From: JAFGIG01 sp964397545
Lineage (GTDB): Bacteria; SDB-A
Reading direction: 5' to 3'
DNA: 64,000 nt
Assembly: GCA_964397545.1 (NCBI GenBank)
Contig: CAYNIW010000006.1
Location: 1-64,000, forward strand
Shown: positions 9,158 through 17,108 of the stretch, one piece after another
Layout of the letters: each line of letters opens with the position of its first letter
How positions within the stretch are numbered: position 1 is the first letter of the stretch
The notes under the pieces: generated by a model
The model's database searches: none
The model's input: only the letters and a program-made list of their open reading frames with translations
What the model was told of the DNA's origin: nothing
Translations under genes and position numbers: made by a program

Positions 9158-10049
9158 GCGTCAGAAGATCTCTGAAAAGAGTGTCCATGAACGGCATTAT
9201 TGTCTCAAGATAGAGTAAATCCGTTTTCGTTTTTTCGTAGGTTTCCGTAAAATAATCAAAGAGCGAATCACTCACAGCTCCGTCTCTGTGAAAGGAATCC
9301 ATTCTGTCGTAAGTCTTCTGCAGATACTCCAAGACATCCATATCTATTATGTCCAAATAATCATTCTCTCCAATGATTCTTAACATCGGCGAATCCCACC
9401 CCCACCTATTCTGTATTTGATGCACAGCTTGGAGTTTGGCGTATTTTTCGAGCCCGAGGACGATAAATTCCGCCGCGGAATTTGCTGTTTCAGGAGAAAT
9501 CAAGCCTTCTCTTTTCAGCCTGAAAAGGCTGTCCGTTTTGGCGTCTAAATATCTTATCAGGTTGTCGGAGCTGATATCCACGGGAGGAGGAATCATTCTC
9601 GTAAAATAGAGCCAGCCGCTCATATATTTCATCCTCGATTCGGCCATATTCAGAAGCATTTCGCTTTCAAAAGAGCTGAGCAATCCCCTCTCTTCGAGTT
9701 CTTTAAGGGACAAAGATACATTTTCCAGTTTTTGATCAAATTCAGACATGTCAATATAAGTGAAATGACCGACGGAAATTCCTGAGTCAGGGTGGCTGTA
9801 GTCAACGAGCGTGTCGAGTTCTATCCAAAGGTTTTTGTAATCAGCCCATTGACTTGATGAAATTATGTCCCCCGCTCTTGTTTTTTTCTCCGAGTTATTT
9901 CCGGGGTTCTCTATACCGTTTTCCGCCTGCTTGAGAGTGCATTTGAGCAAATAAACGGGCAGGGATACGGCGGAAAGAGACAGAAGAGCCGCAGTTTTTT
10001 TTATAAATCCATGGTTTCCGAATAATAACTCTTTTAAGACTTTTTTCAT
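9150..10049 (-). CDS. Membrane-anchored protein of unknown function, coupled to radical SAM gene
   Basis: 299 residues, no family recognised. The N-terminus has basic residues and one hydrophobic segment (about 17-37, TAALLSLSAVSLPVYLLKC) ending in the only cysteine, either a membrane anchor or an atypical lipobox. The remainder looks helical and acidic, with repeated LLSSFESEMLLN, REGLISPETANSAAEF and HRDGAVSDSLFDYF segments that resemble short helical repeats. It lies between a sorting-domain protein (7-base gap) and the radical SAM gene (8-base overlap), so translation is coupled to a maturase. Whether it is the substrate, a partner or unrelated cannot be told. Confidence 0.6.
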   Translation of the reverse strand: MKKVLKELLFGNHGFIKKTAALLSLSAVSLPVYLLKCTLKQAENGIENPGNNSEKKTRAGDIISSSQWADYKNLWIELDTLVDYSHPDSGISVGHFTYIDMSEFDQKLENVSLSLKELEERGLLSSFESEMLLNMAESRMKYMSGWLYFTRMIPPPVDISSDNLIRYLDAKTDSLFRLKREGLISPETANSAAEFIVLGLEKYAKLQAVHQIQNRWGWDSPMLRIIGENDYLDIIDMDVLEYLQKTYDRMDSFHRDGAVSDSLFDYFTETYEKTKTDLLYLETIMPFMDTLFRDLLTRE

Positions 10050-10056
10050 TGGTCCC

Positions 10057-10836
10057 TCATTTCAGTATCACAAAACTTTCGTTAATTTCTGCATCATCTG
10101 TTTTGAAAGACACAAGATATCTGCCTGCCGGCAGAAGATTGCCTCTCGCGTCTTTTGAATCCCAGTAAATTGAGTTTTCTCCGGCTTCATAATACTTTTC
10201 TCTAAATTCTCTGACGAGTCTTCCCGATGAATCGAAAATATCTATCGCGGCAATACTGCCTCTCGGCAGGCTGAATTGTATGAGAACCGGATTTATGAAA
10301 CTTCCGAATTCAAAACTATTTTCACCGGGTCCCATGAAAAAGTCTTCTCCCTCTTCCACAGCGACTTTAACCCCTGATCTGAAAAGAACCTGACTCTCCT
10401 GGTTATAGACAATGAATATCCTCTCGCCTTTGAAATAAGATGTCCACGCATAATAAAGCGAATCCTGATGGCTGAACTCAAGCTGATTCTGGTTGTTCCA
10501 GAGATCCCTCAAAACGACGTAGGAGCGAAACCCGCCGACCGTGTCAAATACCTGATACAGGGCTTCTATATCCGAATCATCGTCGAAATCAGGAGAAACG
10601 CCCATAATATTCCAGCTGTATGCGTTTGAAGGGATGGGCAGAGAGAAAGTAAAGACAAAGATGTAGTTGGAATCTAAAAGCGCGAAAACCGGAGCTGAAG
10701 TCTGCTGAACCACAATCCACGGTTCTTGAGGCATACCGGTCGGTCCGTAAAATTTATAGGCTTGTCTCACCTGGATCTGAGAGAAAATAGGATTGATTGA
10801 CAGAACAAAGGCTGATAAAAAAAATAATCCTCTCAT
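10057..10836 (-). CDS. Secreted protein with FlgD/Por-like C-terminal sorting domain
   Basis: 259 residues with a signal peptide (MRGLFFLSAFVLSINPIFS). The middle region is beta-rich and not recognised. The last 85 residues match the FlgD-like sorting domain: FSLPRGSIAAIDIFDSSG, then YYEAGENSIYWDSKDARGN and LPAGRYLVSF. This tail predicts export across the outer membrane and surface attachment. It is encoded in the same leftward operon as two lipoproteins upstream and the anchored protein plus radical SAM gene downstream. Confidence 0.75.
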   Translation of the reverse strand: MRGLFFLSAFVLSINPIFSQIQVRQAYKFYGPTGMPQEPWIVVQQTSAPVFALLDSNYIFVFTFSLPIPSNAYSWNIMGVSPDFDDDSDIEALYQVFDTVGGFRSYVVLRDLWNNQNQLEFSHQDSLYYAWTSYFKGERIFIVYNQESQVLFRSGVKVAVEEGEDFFMGPGENSFEFGSFINPVLIQFSLPRGSIAAIDIFDSSGRLVREFREKYYEAGENSIYWDSKDARGNLLPAGRYLVSFKTDDAEINESFVILK

Positions 10837-10869
10837 TTTTCACCTCGCTTTATCAAACCTAAAGATTGT

Positions 10870-11757
10870 TTACTGCACAATAAATTTGAGAGTAAAAGTC
10901 TGAGCCGCTTTCGCCCCGTTTCCGTCGGAAACTTCGACCGTGACCGGGTGGGAACCTTCGACTGGATTTTCCCAAACTATAAGTCCGGTCTCGTTTATCG
11001 TCATTCCCTGCGGAGACTGAGTGAGAGAATAAAAGAGCCTGTCTCCGTCAGCGTCTAAAGAGATCACCTGATAAGTGTAAGGTCCTTCTCCTGTAACTGA
11101 AGGCGGCGTGGATGTTATCGCAGGAGGAGAATTTGCAATTATAATTGTATTTGTCATGTATTCTACGCCGTTGCCGTCAATCAGTTTAAGGAAAATTTCG
11201 TCTCCTCTTTTGAACCCTCCCAAATGAAGAACCGTATCTGTTGCGCTGTGGACAGGAGAGTTGTTTCTAAACCACTTTGAGTTGAAAGAAAAATTTTCTT
11301 TGTCTCCGATTATTTCTATTCTCAACAGCCGGACAGCCCCGGTCACTGTCACTGAATCAGGGCCTATTCTCGCCGCCGCCACTGAAGCGGAAGCTGGAGC
11401 GGCAATTTTTACAGCTGAAGACTCGAATGTTTTTACAACACCGTTTTCAAAAAACACGAATACTACGGCTTTGATGCTCGCCCCGATAGGAAACTGAGCG
11501 GTCTGAAGAGTTTTTCCTATCTGCTGGAGAGTTTCGCTTTCCACTATCCAGATATTGAACATCGAATCCACTCCGGGCACAGAATAGGTGTAATCGGCTG
11601 TTATCATGTCTCCTCTGACCGGAACTACAGGGGTCAGTAGTATTTGCATAGGGGGCATATTGAGTAACGCAGAATCCTTTTGATCGGAAGGACCGCCCTC
11701 TTTAGAACACGAAAATATGATTAAAGCCAAAGCTATAATACAATGAATTTTTCTCAT
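10870..11757 (-). CDS. Lipoprotein with Ig-like (He-PIG type) domain
   Basis: 295 residues. The signal peptide ends in a lipobox (IIFSC, Cys17), so it is an anchored lipoprotein. The first part is beta-rich with no clear family. The final 85 residues form a putative Ig domain (SPPAITSTPP, GDRLFYSLTQSPQGMTI, GLIVWENP, VEVSDGNGAKAAQTF) of the cadherin-like kind common in surface proteins. It starts one base after the stop of the preceding gene at 11758 and belongs to the same operon. Likely a structural or adhesive role in the envelope. Confidence 0.75.
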   Translation of the reverse strand: MRKIHCIIALALIIFSCSKEGGPSDQKDSALLNMPPMQILLTPVVPVRGDMITADYTYSVPGVDSMFNIWIVESETLQQIGKTLQTAQFPIGASIKAVVFVFFENGVVKTFESSAVKIAAPASASVAAARIGPDSVTVTGAVRLLRIEIIGDKENFSFNSKWFRNNSPVHSATDTVLHLGGFKRGDEIFLKLIDGNGVEYMTNTIIIANSPPAITSTPPSVTGEGPYTYQVISLDADGDRLFYSLTQSPQGMTINETGLIVWENPVEGSHPVTVEVSDGNGAKAAQTFTLKFIVQ

Positions 11758-13536
11758 TTAATCCTCCTGTGTATATTGATCTCCCGAATAACCTAGGACT
11801 TCAGATATCCACTCTATGATAACTCCGCTGAGTGAAATATCTTTGCCTGCGTCTTCCGGAAGCTTAAAGTATTCACGAAAACCGTCTTTGCCCTCAATGG
11901 TCGGGAACGCGAAATTCGCGTCAATTCCTTTTAATACGAGGTGTTTTGAAAGGTCTCCTTCTAATTCTCTTTGACGGCATACCTCAAAGAGAACTTCAGC
12001 GTTCCGCGGTGAAACGAACTTGTCGTCTTCTCCGTGCAGAATCAGAAAATGGCAGGAAGAAGCCTTTATCTTGGAAAGTGGATCAAAATCGAGAAGCGAT
12101 CTCGCGTATGCGAGGTTTTCTCTTTCACCTTGAAAACCCGGGATGTCAGCCCAATAAAGGTCAGTATTCCTTAAATTGTCCAGTCCTGCCTTCAGGTCAT
12201 TTATCTGTTTTTCGAGCCTTTCGCTTGACCAATCTCTTTCAATAGCCTGCAAGACGAGCATTTCAATATTACCCGAGTCAACAGGGTTTAGAGAAGTCGC
12301 ACCGAGAGAGATTACGCCCTTTATTCTGTCTTTGAAATTTCTGTCCGAGGCCAAATCGAAAGAGATTAAAGCTCCCTCTCCGTGGCCGAGAATAAATATT
12401 TTCTCTTTGTCCACTCTTGGATCTGACCAGAGAACTTCAAAAGCTGAAGCGGCATCAGAAGCCAGAATACCCCAATGAAGCGAATCGTAGCTTCCTCCGC
12501 TCTCACCCACGCCTCTCTTGTCATAGACCAGGACAGCGGCCGTTCCGCTTGACGCGATTTTGGCGGCGAGAGATGAAAATATTCCCATCTGATTTCTGTC
12601 AGAAGCCGCGCTCGCTTGCAAAAACAGAACTGCGGGAAATGTTCCTGAGCCTTCCGGGACATAAAATGAACCGGACAATAATACTCTTTCGGCTCCTTCA
12701 AAACTTACCTGTTCGACGGAATAGTTTTCCTTTTCCGGGTTAAATACTAAAGGATTCTGCATTGTGAGCGGAGCCTGCTCGTCTTCGATAATGCTGAGCG
12801 ATATTCCCGTTGGAAGGACAATTCTCGCCTGAAGAAGTCTTCCTGTTTCGTTCTGTCCTCCCATTATAGTCCTGACGACTCCGTAAACGCTGTCGTCTGC
12901 CCAAAAAAGCATTGAATCTTTTTCAATTTCCCTTCTATAGACTATTCTGAATTCAGCCGTATCTTCTTTTACCCTTGTAAGTTCTATGACCGCTCCGCCC
13001 CATTCACCAAAAGCCGACGGTATTAGAACCGGCACTTCCTGAGCTCTTTCGAACAGAGTATCATTCAAACTATATCTTCCCACGAGCGCTTCTATGAGAA
13101 ACGCCTTGTCCCATTCTATGACGGCAGGTCCGTCGGAATCTTTGGGGTCGCTGTTGTAATATCTCGGAGACGAGACGACGCTGTTTCGAAGAAGGACAAT
13201 CCACGGTTTCTCGAATTTAAGCCTGAAAGAAATCTTCTGTCCGGGCAGTTGTTCAAAACACCTGTATGTCGAGATCTGCCGCGTGGAAAAACCCGGAACA
13301 AGAACGAGTTTGGAATCATAGATAATGGGCCTGAGCCTGAACGGCCTCTCCTGGACTGAAGTAAATATTATCGTGTCGCCGTTTACAGTTCTTTGAACTT
13401 TTTCAAAACCGACTTGATTGTTGTCCACAGAGATATTGTAAACCGACTGAGGTTTAGGGCTCGATGTCCTGGAAGGGACGCCTTTCGAGCACGAAAGGGC
13501 CAATATCACGGGCAGAAACACTGAAATCTTTTTCAT
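11758..13536 (-). CDS. Lipoprotein with alpha/beta-hydrolase fold lacking the catalytic serine
   Basis: 592 residues. Lipobox ILALSC at the N-terminus, a beta-rich N-terminal half, and an S33-type alpha/beta hydrolase domain from about residue 290. Recognisable parts are VYDKRGVGESGGSYDSLHW, the nucleophile elbow, and HGEDDKFVSPRNA, which holds the expected Asp. The elbow reads LGHGEGA: the usual Ser (GHSEG) is Gly386, encoded GGA. The region where His is expected reads KGIDANFAF, with no His. The domain therefore looks catalytically dead and may serve as a binding module. First gene of the leftward envelope operon, 46 bases below mog. Confidence 0.8.
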   Translation of the reverse strand: MKKISVFLPVILALSCSKGVPSRTSSPKPQSVYNISVDNNQVGFEKVQRTVNGDTIIFTSVQERPFRLRPIIYDSKLVLVPGFSTRQISTYRCFEQLPGQKISFRLKFEKPWIVLLRNSVVSSPRYYNSDPKDSDGPAVIEWDKAFLIEALVGRYSLNDTLFERAQEVPVLIPSAFGEWGGAVIELTRVKEDTAEFRIVYRREIEKDSMLFWADDSVYGVVRTIMGGQNETGRLLQARIVLPTGISLSIIEDEQAPLTMQNPLVFNPEKENYSVEQVSFEGAERVLLSGSFYVPEGSGTFPAVLFLQASAASDRNQMGIFSSLAAKIASSGTAAVLVYDKRGVGESGGSYDSLHWGILASDAASAFEVLWSDPRVDKEKIFILGHGEGALISFDLASDRNFKDRIKGVISLGATSLNPVDSGNIEMLVLQAIERDWSSERLEKQINDLKAGLDNLRNTDLYWADIPGFQGERENLAYARSLLDFDPLSKIKASSCHFLILHGEDDKFVSPRNAEVLFEVCRQRELEGDLSKHLVLKGIDANFAFPTIEGKDGFREYFKLPEDAGKDISLSGVIIEWISEVLGYSGDQYTQED

Positions 13537-13582
13537 GTCCTCCCCCCTTTACTGTCTATTAAAATGCAATGTGCATAAAAAT

Positions 13583-14050
13583 TCAATGTTTTTCTCCGCG
13601 CAGCATTTTCAGCGCGTGTTCCATAACAGGAGTCAGCGTTTGGGTGCAGAGTTTAACGGCATTCAGTGATCCCGGGAAATTCACTATTATTGTCCGGTTC
13701 TTTACACCGGCATAAATTCTCGACAGCATCGCGTTGGGTGTCTCTTTATAGCATTCAGCGAGCAAAGCTCCTGACATCCCGGGTAAATCATAATCACAGT
13801 AATTTCCAGATACGTCAGGCGTCCTGTCTCTTTCCGAAATGCCTGTTCCTCCTGTGGTCAGAATGAAATCGGTATCCGCGTGTTTCTCGAGTGCGGATAA
13901 TATCTGAAACTCATCATCCGGGACTATCTGCCTGACAACATCTGCGGAGGGAAAAGCTTCTCTTACAATCCTTTCTATTTCGGGGCCGGATAAGTCTTCG
14001 TAAGCTCCTGAGTGCGCCCTGTCAGATATTGTAATAACAGATACTTTCAC
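13583..14050 (-). CDS. mog: Molybdopterin adenylyltransferase
   Basis: Activates molybdopterin by adenylation (MPT + ATP to MPT-AMP) before metal insertion. 155 residues, the short single-domain form. Motifs seen: TISDRAHSG at the start, LTTGGTGISERDRTPD (the TTGGTG molybdopterin-binding motif), and NFPGSLNAVK. The start overlaps the end of the MOSC gene by 29 bases, so it is the last gene of the Moco operon moeA-moaA-moaC-MOSC-mog. A MoaB-type assignment is possible; the two differ little in sequence. Confidence 0.92.
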   Translation of the reverse strand: MKVSVITISDRAHSGAYEDLSGPEIERIVREAFPSADVVRQIVPDDEFQILSALEKHADTDFILTTGGTGISERDRTPDVSGNYCDYDLPGMSGALLAECYKETPNAMLSRIYAGVKNRTIIVNFPGSLNAVKLCTQTLTPVMEHALKMLRGEKH

Positions 14051-14462
14051 TGCTTATTTCCCCTCCAATGACTACTTTTGCAAATATTCCTTTTTTAGGC
14101 ATTACACATTGACCAAGTTGTTTTTCAATTTCGCATCCTGTATGGCATTCTTTTCCTATTTGTGAAACTCTGAGAACGGCTTCTCCTATATGCAGTTGAG
14201 TCCCTATAGGAAGATTCGAAAGGTCAACTCCCTTTGTTGTAATGTTTTCCGCAAAGTCGCCTGAAGATATTTGGATTTTTCCTTTAACTGCTTCCTCAAT
14301 GTCTTCCGTAGCGAGAAGAGATACCTGCCTATGCCAATTTTCGGCGTGCGCGTCGCCTTCTATTCCCCAACCTTCCTTTAGCAAAGCTTTCAGGACAGGG
14401 GATTTTTTTATCCCTCTTTTGGTTGAAATGTTTATTGAAACTATACTGAATTCTTTTTTCAT
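14022..14462 (-). CDS. MOSC-domain protein
   Basis: 146 residues, a stand-alone MOSC domain like those at the C-terminus of Moco sulfurases. Seen: WGIEGDAHAENWHRQVSLL near residues 33-52, SGDFAENITTKGVDL, PIGTQLHIGEAVLRV, and KECHTGC with the conserved MOSC cysteine. The domain binds the pterin-bound metal or transfers sulfur; the substrate of stand-alone versions is mostly unproven. Its ATG overlaps the moaC stop by four bases (ATGA). Placement within a Moco operon feeding a formate dehydrogenase suggests a part in final cofactor maturation. Confidence 0.88.
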   Translation of the reverse strand: MKKEFSIVSINISTKRGIKKSPVLKALLKEGWGIEGDAHAENWHRQVSLLATEDIEEAVKGKIQISSGDFAENITTKGVDLSNLPIGTQLHIGEAVLRVSQIGKECHTGCEIEKQLGQCVMPKKGIFAKVVIGGEISSESICYYNI

Positions 14463-14911
14463 TTCTCTTTTTTCCTTTTCTCTAGGAGCTTGATGTCAGT
14501 TATCTTCATGTTTTTGTCCACTGCTTTACACATGTCGTAAACAGCTAAAGCGGCCACGGCTACGGCAGTGAGAGCTTCCATCTCAACTCCTGTCTTGGAT
14601 TCTGTTTTAGCTTCAGCTGTGATTAACAGACCTTTGTCAAAGTATCTAAAAGACAATCTGACGCTCTCTACAGGTATTGTATGAGACAGAGGAATAAGCT
14701 CCTGTGCTTTTTTTGCGCCCTGTATCCCCGCTATATTGGCTACAGCCAGCACATCCCCTTTCATCAGAACATTCTGTTTAATAAGAGACAGAGTATCTTC
14801 AGACAATTCTATTTTTCCTTCGGCTTTGGCGTATCTTTTAACAACTTTTTTCCCTGAAACATCTACCATCAGCGCTTTACCGAGCTCGTCAGCGTGAGTG
14901 AAACTTTTCAA
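14459..14911 (-). CDS. moaC: Cyclic pyranopterin monophosphate synthase
   Basis: With MoaA it converts GTP to cyclic pyranopterin monophosphate, the first step of Moco synthesis. Motifs: FTHADELGKALMVDVSGK at the N-terminus, IPLSHTIPVESV (catalytic and substrate residues), TESKTGVEMEALTAV and YDMCKAVDK. I chose the TTG at 14911, which overlaps the moaA stop in TTGA and gives the exact family N-terminus. An ATG at 14944 would add eleven unusual residues and overlap moaA by 37 bases. The product from TTG has 150 residues. Confidence 0.92.
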   Translation of the reverse strand: MKSFTHADELGKALMVDVSGKKVVKRYAKAEGKIELSEDTLSLIKQNVLMKGDVLAVANIAGIQGAKKAQELIPLSHTIPVESVRLSFRYFDKGLLITAEAKTESKTGVEMEALTAVAVAALAVYDMCKAVDKNMKITDIKLLEKRKKEK

Positions 14912-15702
14912 CCGCCTATCTCGTTCATGTCTCTCTTCAGGCATATATATCCTCTTTCGGGTTTCATATTAATAGTCTTCACTATACTGCCAAAAATGTC
15001 ATCGTAATCTACCTCGACTTCTATGTCGCTGTGAAGACACGGCTTCAGTTTTCCGTCCGACAAGAGTCTTATTCTGTTGCAATGCTCGCATTTGGGGGGT
15101 CTGTCGAATATCCCGTCCATTTTACTATTTTTCAGGCTAAAAGCGTTTATCAGCTGAAGAGAAACTTCCAGTTCCGCACAGAAAGACCTCATTCTTTCTA
15201 TGTCTTCTCTTCGCGTATCATCGAGAACAACCATGTTTATCTTTACTCTTATGCCCTCATCTATAGCGCTGTATATACCCTTAAGAACGTCTTTTATGTC
15301 GCCGACGCCGGTGATCTCTCTGTATCTGCCGGCATCGAGAGTGTCAAGAGACACGTTAACCCTGTCAAGACCGTTTTTTTTTAGGACAGCGGCTTTTTCC
15401 GAAAGCAGTGTTCCGTTTGTCGTCATGCAAACCTCTTCTATGCCTTTTGTCTGAGATATCCCTTTGACAAGATTTTCTATGTCTTTTCTTACGAGCGGTT
15501 CTCCTCCCGTGAGACGAATCTTTTTTATACCCGCTTTCACCGACTGTTCTGTTATTTTGAGAATGTTCTCGTATGATATTATCTGTGAATGCTTTTTCTT
15601 AATTATGCCGTCTGACGGCATGCAGTAATAACATCTGAGATTGCATCGGTCCGTCACCGAGATTCTAAGATACGATATTTCACGATTATATCTGTCTAAC
15701 AT
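14908..15702 (-). CDS. moaA: GTP 3',8-cyclase (compact MoaA)
   Basis: Radical SAM enzyme of molybdopterin synthesis. The N-terminal cluster motif CNLRCYYC and RLTGGEPLVRKD are intact. The second cluster motif CEHCNRIRLLSDGKLKPC (CxxC-13-C, with both GTP-contacting Arg residues) and the C-terminal GG (MNEIGG), which enters the active site, are also present. At 264 residues it is about 60 shorter than typical MoaA; the missing part lies between LINAF and the second cluster motif. The reading frame is clean, so this is a compact form rather than a broken gene. It overlaps moeA by 17 bases. Confidence 0.92.
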   Translation of the reverse strand: MLDRYNREISYLRISVTDRCNLRCYYCMPSDGIIKKKHSQIISYENILKITEQSVKAGIKKIRLTGGEPLVRKDIENLVKGISQTKGIEEVCMTTNGTLLSEKAAVLKKNGLDRVNVSLDTLDAGRYREITGVGDIKDVLKGIYSAIDEGIRVKINMVVLDDTRREDIERMRSFCAELEVSLQLINAFSLKNSKMDGIFDRPPKCEHCNRIRLLSDGKLKPCLHSDIEVEVDYDDIFGSIVKTINMKPERGYICLKRDMNEIGG

Positions 15703-16852
15703 AGACCTCTTTTTCGGCGCTCATAGATTCGACGCCGTCGTCTATCCTCAGAAGGGCATTTGCATTTCCGAGCACAACGATGTCGCCTGAACCATGATAA
15801 GAAGGATTTTTGATTAAGCCTCTTTCGTATTTGACAGGAACAAATTCAACTCTCTGAGTGTCTTTTCTATTATAAGCCTTTTCGAGCAGACCTCGTAAAT
15901 AAAACGGTTTGTATGTGAATTTCATGAGATTGTAAATAAACGGCTTTATTATTATCTCGAATACGACAAGAACCGATACAGGATTTCCCGGGACTCCGAA
16001 CAAGAATTTTTTACCTTTTTCTCCGAAGACAGTCGGTTTTCCGGGTTTTATCGCGAGTGAATCAAATCTCACGGAAATGCCGTTTTTTATGAATGCTTTC
16101 GTCGTGAAATCGGATTCTCCCGCTGACGAACCTCCTGTCACGAGGACTATATCGCACTCTTCAACAGCTCTTGCTACTGTTTCGAACAATTCATAAAAAT
16201 CGTCGGGGGTTCTGCTGTAAAGTTTTTTTCTGAATCCGCAGGAAGCGAGAAGCGTAGAGAGCTGAAACATGTTGCTGTCATAAATTTTGCCGTAAGAAAG
16301 AGGTCTTCCCGGTTCTTCGAGCTCGTCTCCGGTCGTTATTATTCCGACAAGAGGACTCATTGGAAGTATTATCTCGTTGTAACCTGACGACGCGAGAATT
16401 CCAATTTCCTTGGCGCCTATTATGCATTTTGAAAGCAGTAATCCGTCTTTTTTCACGTATTCTCCGCGTCTCGTTATATTCTGGCCTTCTTCTGCCCTGA
16501 CAATGCTCATGTAGCCGTTTTCTTCGAAAGCGAATTCTTTCCTTATGACCGTGTCGGCTCCTTCGGGGACAATTCCTCCAGTCATGATTTTGGCACATTC
16601 ACCTTGGACTACGGCTTTTTCGGGGACTTTGCCGGCATGTATGACCTGAGTTATCCTGAATCTTTCGGAAATATCCAAAAAATCATACGCGAAACCATCC
16701 ATTGCCGCTCTGCTGAAGGGTGGCAGGTCGGTCTTTGAATATATGTCGTAGTTCAGGGGGCGGTTTAGAGAGTTTTCAATTTTGACGGGCTCTGTTTTAG
16801 GTTCAAAAGAATATTTCATCAGGAATTCTATCGCTTTGTCCGGATGAAGCAT
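15686..16852 (-). CDS. moeA: Molybdopterin molybdenumtransferase
   Basis: Inserts molybdate or tungstate into adenylated molybdopterin. 388 residues from the ATG at 16852, chosen because AAAGGAGAG lies just before it. Motifs: LPPFSRAAMDGFAYD (PFxxSxMDGYA region), TTGDELEEPG, VTGGSSAGESDFT, and KPGKPTVFGEKG followed by FGVPGNPVSVLV. First gene of the leftward Moco operon, divergent from the formate transporter operon. The 97-base gap to the opposite promoter leaves room for its own promoter, but I see no strong one. Confidence 0.95.
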   Translation of the reverse strand: MLHPDKAIEFLMKYSFEPKTEPVKIENSLNRPLNYDIYSKTDLPPFSRAAMDGFAYDFLDISERFRITQVIHAGKVPEKAVVQGECAKIMTGGIVPEGADTVIRKEFAFEENGYMSIVRAEEGQNITRRGEYVKKDGLLLSKCIIGAKEIGILASSGYNEIILPMSPLVGIITTGDELEEPGRPLSYGKIYDSNMFQLSTLLASCGFRKKLYSRTPDDFYELFETVARAVEECDIVLVTGGSSAGESDFTTKAFIKNGISVRFDSLAIKPGKPTVFGEKGKKFLFGVPGNPVSVLVVFEIIIKPFIYNLMKFTYKPFYLRGLLEKAYNRKDTQRVEFVPVKYERGLIKNPSYHGSGDIVVLGNANALLRIDDGVESMSAEKEVYVRQI

Positions 16853-16948
16853 CAGCTCTCCTTTCAGGAAAATCAATATCCAGAATATAATTATCGTTTA
16901 AATCAGTCTATTTGACAATACTTTATAAACTCCGGACAAGCCTCTGCC

Positions 16949-16977
16949 TTGACAAAATCCTAATCGTCTATTAAAAT
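16949..16977 (+). promoter_or_regulatory. Strong sigma-70 promoter of the formate transporter-mobA-fdhD operon
   Basis: Perfect TTGACA (16949-16954), a 17-base spacer and TAAAAT (16972-16977). The expected transcription start near 16984 leaves an untranslated leader of about 125 bases before the ATG at 17109. Confidence 0.75.
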
Positions 16978-16983
16978 TCTTTT

Positions 16984-17108
16984 TAATTTTCTGAAAAAGG
17001 GTTATCAGAAGGTTTCGTCTGAACCCGCACCAATAAGACTGTAAAGTTAGTTGAAGGACAAGTCACCCGGGAGAGCCGTAAGGCCTCTCGAAAAGGCAAG
17101 GAGGATTA
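16984..17108 (+). promoter_or_regulatory. Structured 5' leader of the formate transporter operon
   Basis: About 125 untranslated bases. Near the 3' end GAGAGCC-GTAA-GGCCTCTC forms a GNRA-capped hairpin (17071-17089) with one bulge, close upstream of the AAGGAGG ribosome-binding site. Upstream, AGAAGGTTTCGTCTGAACC can also pair. It could be a regulatory RNA, for example one sensing a Moco-related ligand, but I could not match it to a known riboswitch class. Confidence 0.35.

Noticed and set aside
16984..17108. Leader of the formate transporter as a known riboswitch (ZTP, glycine, guanidine, Moco)
   Set aside because: None of the conserved core sequences I remember for these classes is present; kept only as an unclassified structured leader.
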